A stretch of 64,000 nt of DNA from Winogradskyella sp. GTDB taxonomy: Bacteria; Bacteroidota; Bacteroidia; Flavobacteriales; Flavobacteriaceae. Positions 63,676 to 64,000 of the stretch are shown here, in pieces. The notes under the pieces were generated by a model. The model worked only from the letters and a program-made list of their open reading frames with translations. It was not told the DNA's origin and made no database searches. Position numbers and translations under genes: made by a program. The stretch is from assembly GCF_013213835.1 (NCBI RefSeq), contig NZ_JABSSU010000005.1, forward strand, positions 348,163 to 412,162, in the 5' to 3' direction. Each line of letters begins with the position of its first letter. Positions within the stretch are counted from its first letter, which is position 1.

Positions 63676-64000
63676 CTAATTCCTACGTCTCTTCTTTTTT
63701 CGGTTCTCAGTTCTATCTGCAACTGTAAAAACTATCGGCATTGAAAAAGGTACAATCACTGCTTTACCTTTTTGTTTTCCCGGAATAAAGTCTGGTAATA
63801 AACCTATAACACGAACTGCTTCAGCTTCTAAATCTGGGTGTGGTCCACGAGCAGTAATATTTGTAACCTTACCAGTTTTATCTATTTTAAAAATTGTAAG
63901 GATTCTCTTTTTTCCTGGTGGTAAGCCCAGTTCTGTTGCTAAATCAGTATTAAATTTTTTAGCTACATGTTTATTAACATACTGAGAAGTACACATTTTC
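63676..64000 (-). CDS. TonB-like C-terminal protein, N-terminus beyond window
   Basis: The visible C-terminal part (over 106 residues, open to the window edge) has a TonB C-terminal-like fold: [22 protein letters not shown], then [22 protein letters not shown] and a basic tail RKKKRRRN. An ATG at 63994-63996 exists, but the frame stays open past it, so the true gene is probably longer. It would carry energy to outer-membrane receptors or act in another envelope role. Confidence 0.7.
   Translation of the reverse strand, partial: KMCTSQYVNKHVAKKFNTDLATELGLPPGKKRILTIFKIDKTGKVTNITARGPHPDLEAEAVRVIGLLPDFIPGKQKGKAVIVPFSMPIVFTVADRTENRKKKRRRN

Noticed and set aside
1..64000. CRISPR arrays, insertion sequences, prophage or rRNA genes
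   Set aside because: I saw no regularly spaced repeats with unique spacers, no transposase or integrase reading frames and no rRNA sequence.

Overview
The window looks like chromosomal DNA of a marine-type member of the Flavobacteriaceae (Bacteroidota). The base composition is AT-rich, promoters follow the Bacteroidota TAnnTTTG pattern, there is a SusC/SusD pair, one secreted amylase carries a type IX secretion (T9SS) sorting tail, and several lipoproteins start with short MKK..C signals. I cannot name the genus from sequence alone.

Layout. (1) 1-21066 is a starch/maltodextrin utilisation locus. A minus-strand operon encodes an MFS sugar transporter, beta-phosphoglucomutase, a GH65 phosphorylase, a GH13 enzyme, an esterase, a GH31 alpha-glucosidase and an amylase cut by the window edge. 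A LacI-type regulator (10806-11852) sits next to the divergent susC, susD, susE-like and T9SS alpha-amylase genes, with a perfect 18-bp palindromic operator between them. (2) 21247-27559 holds tRNA-Leu(TAG), an M20 peptidase, a BlaI/BlaR1-type pair with three operator boxes, a DUF4407 membrane protein and a small lipoprotein. (3) 27655-34122 holds two STAS proteins, a PhnA-family gene broken by one in-frame stop, a possible 33-codon gene and two tandem LruC-domain lipoproteins. (4) 34298-50737 is an exopolysaccharide (EPS) cluster in two minus-strand operons: ugd, UDP-xylose synthase, a receiver and a pseudo-receiver/sugar-transferase fusion; then a short TolC, a Wzc-like protein, a flippase, a polymerase, a PRTase/HAD protein and glycosyltransferases. 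(5) 51063-59889 is a signalling island: receiver, H-NOX, PAS kinase, FIST, kinase, HPt and LytTR regulator, followed by a second FIST-kinase pair and a 44-codon gene. (6) 60039-64000 holds housekeeping genes (MmcQ/YjbR, DUF4230, cyclase, HemW, RuvC, TonB-like).

How the parts may work together. The H-NOX protein keeps the haem-ligand histidine and the YxSxR motif. Both FIST proteins are paired with soluble histidine kinases, as in described NosP-kinase pairs. This suggests a nitric-oxide (or related haem-ligand) phosphorelay through HPt to the LytTR regulator. The most interesting signal is a set of hexamers repeated every 21-22 bp (TCGTCG, TCATCG, CCGTCG and variants) on the minus strand, placed 31-32 nt upstream of a TAnnTTTG-like box. 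It precedes the signalling operon, both EPS operons, the 44-codon gene and the 33-codon ORF, with a weaker case at the second FIST gene. I infer one regulon joining the gas-sensing relay to EPS production; that the LytTR protein is the binder is a hypothesis.
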